NCBI GenBank assembly: GCA_023415935.1
Contig: JAEZIX010000011.1
Location: forward strand, 1-16,584
Length of the DNA: 16,584 nucleotides
Direction: 5' to 3'
DNA from: Cyanobacteria bacterium OH_CDB_20
GTDB taxonomy: Bacteria > Cyanobacteriota > Vampirovibrionia > Gastranaerophilales > Gastranaerophilaceae
Shown piece by piece: positions 14,469 to 16,584 of the stretch. The notes beneath the pieces are model-generated. The model was not told the DNA's origin, did not search any database, and was given only the letters and a program-made list of their open reading frames with translations. The position numbers and the translations under genes were made by a program. Numbering within the stretch: position 1 is the first letter of the stretch; each line of letters opens with the position of its first letter.

Positions 14469-16229
14469 ATGACAAAGATTTTAGATAAAATAACTAGCCC
14501 CGATGATTTGAAAAGACTTACGATTGATGAGATGAATTTATTATCAAAAGATATAAGAGATGCAATTTTGTTCAGGGTAAATTCTTACGGGGGGCATCTT
14601 GGTCCTGATTTGGGAATTGTAGAAGCAACAATAGCAATGCATTACGTATTTAATTCTCCTGTTGATAAATTTGTGTTTGATGTATCTCATCAATGCTATC
14701 CGCATAAAATTTTAACAGGCAGAAAAGAAGGTTTTACAAATTCAGAAAAATTCTCTTCTGTTTCAGGTTATACAAATCCAGATGAAAGTGATCACGACTT
14801 TTTTATCGTTGGTCATACCTCAACTTCAGTTAGTCTTGCAACAGGTTTAGCAAAAGCAAGAGATTTGAAAAATGAGAAAGAAAACATTGTTGCATTGATT
14901 GGTGATGGTTCTCTAAGTGGCGGTGAAGCCTATGAAGGCTTGAATAATGCAGCAGTTTTAAACAGTAATATTATCATAATAGTCAATGATAACGAAATGT
15001 CTATTGCTGAAAATCAAGGCGGGTTGTACAAAAATCTTGCATTGTTAAGGGAAACTAAAGGAAATGCAGAGCTAAATTTCTTTAAATCCCTAGGATTTGA
15101 TTATTATTATGTTGAAGAAGGTAATAATGTTGAGGCTTTAATTGAAACTTTTAAGAAAGTAAAAGATATTAATCACCCTACAGTTGTCCATATTCATACT
15201 TTAAAAGGCAAGGGCCTAAAGATAGCAGAAGAAAATAAAGAAGCATTCCACTGGATGCTTCCGGGGACTTTGGATGATAAGCCTGAAAACACTGATTATG
15301 CAGTGGTTGAAACTTATGCCAGCATTACAACTGATTATATTATTAATAAGAATAAACAAGATTCTACAGTTGTTGCTATATCACCTGCTACCCCAGGTGC
15401 AACTGGATTTAGCCCTGCTTTTAGAGAGCAACTTGGCGCAAATTATGTTGATGTAGGAATAGCAGAAGAACACGCAATGGCCTTTTCTTCGGGCTTAGCA
15501 AAAAACGGAGCCAAGCCTATTCTTGCTATCATAAGCTCTTTTGTTCAAAGGACTTACGATCAACTTTCTCAAGATTTAGCACTAAATAATTCTCCAGCAA
15601 CAATTCTTGTTTATTGGGGTTCAATTTCTCCAATGGATGCAACTCATTTAGGAAATTTTGATATTTCTCTAATCGGAAATATTCCAAATATTGTATATTT
15701 GGCTCCAACAAATAAAGAAGAGTATCTTGCAATGTTAGATTGGTCTGTTGAACAGACACAGCATACAGTTGCAATAAGGGTTCCTTTTGGAGAGCTGGTT
15801 TCAATAGGCTTTGAAGATAAAACAGATTATTCAATCTTGAATAAATCGAAACTTGAAAATCAGGGTGATACCGTTGCTATTGTTGCCCTTGGCAATTTCT
15901 TTGAGTTGGGTAGGCAGGTTAAAGAAGAAATTGCTAAAACACTTGGAATCAATGCTACTTTGATTAATCCAAGGTATATTACAGGCCTTGATGTTGAGCT
16001 TCTTGAGTCATTAAAACAAAATCATAAGTTAGTTATTACGCTAGAAGACGGGCTTGTCGACGGCGGTTTTGGCGAAAAAATTACACGCTTTTATGGAAAT
16101 TCTGATATGAATGTAATTAATTTTGGTGCGAAGAAAGAATTTACAGACAGGGTGCCATTAAAAACTCTATATGAAAGATATCATTTAACTAAAGAGGCAA
16201 TTGTCCAAGATGTTAAAAACTCTTTATAA
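14469..16229 (+). CDS. Transketolase-family DXS-like enzyme, probably not true DXS
   Basis: A 586-residue thiamine diphosphate enzyme with DXS-like order: GGHLGPDLG (His43), DVSHQCYPHKILTGR, GHTSTSVS, the TPP/Mg motif GDG (145-147) to NDN (173-175), then the pyrimidine domain DVGIAEEHA (328-336, Glu333 as the conserved TPP-activating acid), FVQRTYDQ (Arg361) and THLG (392-395), and a C-terminal domain. True DXS is about 620 residues; here some 40 residues of the linker after the NDN motif are missing, including VDGHD. By alignment from memory to E. coli DXS, the glyceraldehyde-3-phosphate phosphate-binding Arg420 is Tyr382 and Arg478 (YPRG) is Phe440 (VPFG). So a different acceptor is likely. 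Start ATG with AGAAAGG; driven by a MerR-type promoter; the flavoprotein gene follows after 52 nt. Name 'DXS' would be misleading. Confidence 0.8.
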   Translation: MTKILDKITSPDDLKRLTIDEMNLLSKDIRDAILFRVNSYGGHLGPDLGIVEATIAMHYVFNSPVDKFVFDVSHQCYPHKILTGRKEGFTNSEKFSSVSGYTNPDESDHDFFIVGHTSTSVSLATGLAKARDLKNEKENIVALIGDGSLSGGEAYEGLNNAAVLNSNIIIIVNDNEMSIAENQGGLYKNLALLRETKGNAELNFFKSLGFDYYYVEEGNNVEALIETFKKVKDINHPTVVHIHTLKGKGLKIAEENKEAFHWMLPGTLDDKPENTDYAVVETYASITTDYIINKNKQDSTVVAISPATPGATGFSPAFREQLGANYVDVGIAEEHAMAFSSGLAKNGAKPILAIISSFVQRTYDQLSQDLALNNSPATILVYWGSISPMDATHLGNFDISLIGNIPNIVYLAPTNKEEYLAMLDWSVEQTQHTVAIRVPFGELVSIGFEDKTDYSILNKSKLENQGDTVAIVALGNFFELGRQVKEEIAKTLGINATLINPRYITGLDVELLESLKQNHKLVITLEDGLVDGGFGEKITRFYGNSDMNVINFGAKKEFTDRVPLKTLYERYHLTKEAIVQDVKNSL

Positions 16230-16281
16230 TAAATAAAAATGGGGGAGTTTTTCTTCCTGCTTTTAAATTAGAAAGGTAAAT

Positions 16282-16584
16282 ATGAAAGTATTATTAATAA
16301 ACGGAAGCCCGAATAAAAAGGGCAGCACATACGCTGCGTTAGAAGAAGTTATAAATGCCTTAGAAAAAGAAGGTATCGAAACAGAACTTATTAATGTCGG
16401 GAATAAAGCCATTCGTGATTGCACAGGATGTCGAGCTTGTATTAACAAGCAATTGGGCAAATGCGTTTTTGATGATGATCTTGTAAATGAGGTCATCGAA
16501 AAAGCAAAAAGTTTTGATGGTTTTGTGTTCGGAACTCCAGTTTATTATGCTCATCCGACAGGAAGTATTTTATCTCTTTTAGAC
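16282..16584 (+). CDS. Iron-sulfur flavoprotein / NADPH-FMN reductase-like, 3' end cut off
   Basis: The gene runs off the right edge; 101 residues are visible. ATG follows GAAAGG closely. The N-terminus MKVLLINGSPNKKGSTYAAL is the FMN phosphate loop of flavodoxin-like NAD(P)H-FMN reductases, and FVFGTPVYYAHPTG is the second flavin-binding loop. Between them lies CX2CX2CX7C (Cys47, 50, 53, 61), the compact cluster motif of iron-sulfur flavoproteins (Isf type), which pass electrons using FMN and a 4Fe-4S cluster. It starts 52 nt after the DXS-like gene on the same strand with no clear terminator between, so the two are probably one operon under the MerR-type promoter. Its partner and physiological electron acceptor cannot be told from the visible part. 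Confidence 0.82.
   Translation, partial: MKVLLINGSPNKKGSTYAALEEVINALEKEGIETELINVGNKAIRDCTGCRACINKQLGKCVFDDDLVNEVIEKAKSFDGFVFGTPVYYAHPTGSILSLLD

Noticed and set aside
15274..15834. Open frames in other frames within the DXS-like gene
   Set aside because: The DXS-like protein has clear family motifs throughout; these overlap it and show no recognisable features.
14469..16229. Calling the gene dxs (MEP isoprenoid pathway)
   Set aside because: The phosphate-binding arginines and the usual linker are missing, and its MerR control does not suit a housekeeping gene.
16263..16554. Minus-strand open frames at the right edge
   Set aside because: They are antisense to the flavoprotein gene, which has FMN-binding and Cys motifs and a good ribosome site.

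Overview
This is an AT-rich bacterial window with tightly packed genes. It carries many radical-SAM and Fe-S type proteins, as expected of a strict anaerobe. A gut lineage such as Gastranaerophilales (Melainabacteria) or a similar low-GC anaerobe would fit, but no rRNA or marker gene is present, so the taxon is a weak inference. I see no tRNA, rRNA, CRISPR array or insertion sequence.

Region 1 (1-7115) is a redox-enzyme island. Two peptidase-U32-like Cys-motif proteins lie on + (2-715, cut at the left edge, and 3435-4271). Each points tail-to-tail into a large B12-binding-domain radical SAM protein on - (727-2535 and 4261-6120). The same convergent gene pair therefore occurs twice, as if the module had been duplicated and then diverged. 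Between the copies sits an arginase-fold protein of UPF0489 type (2584-3372). A third, smaller radical SAM protein with an auxiliary-cluster Cys set follows (6228-7115). Substrate and product are unknown, and I found no precursor-peptide gene. A modification or natural-product pathway is a hypothesis.

Region 2 (7179-13382) is a two-gene minus-strand unit with its own likely promoter and a strong hairpin terminator. It encodes an 1867-residue protein and a 141-residue partner. The large protein has a duplicated N-terminal module, a Gly/Ala-rich membrane-inserting type region, a long helical middle and a small kinase-like domain near its C-terminus (G-loop, Lys1538, DFG 1630-1632). The layout resembles a secreted effector or polymorphic toxin. 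I consider it the most novel item here.

Region 3 (13390-16584) has a small membrane-anchored helix-hairpin-helix protein and a MerR-family regulator on -. Divergent from the regulator is a textbook MerR-type promoter (19-bp spacer carrying a palindrome), which drives a transketolase-family gene related to DXS and then an iron-sulfur flavoprotein (cut at the right edge). The DXS-like enzyme lacks the arginines that true DXS uses to hold the glyceraldehyde-3-phosphate phosphate group, so it probably performs another acyloin-type reaction, induced through the MerR regulator.
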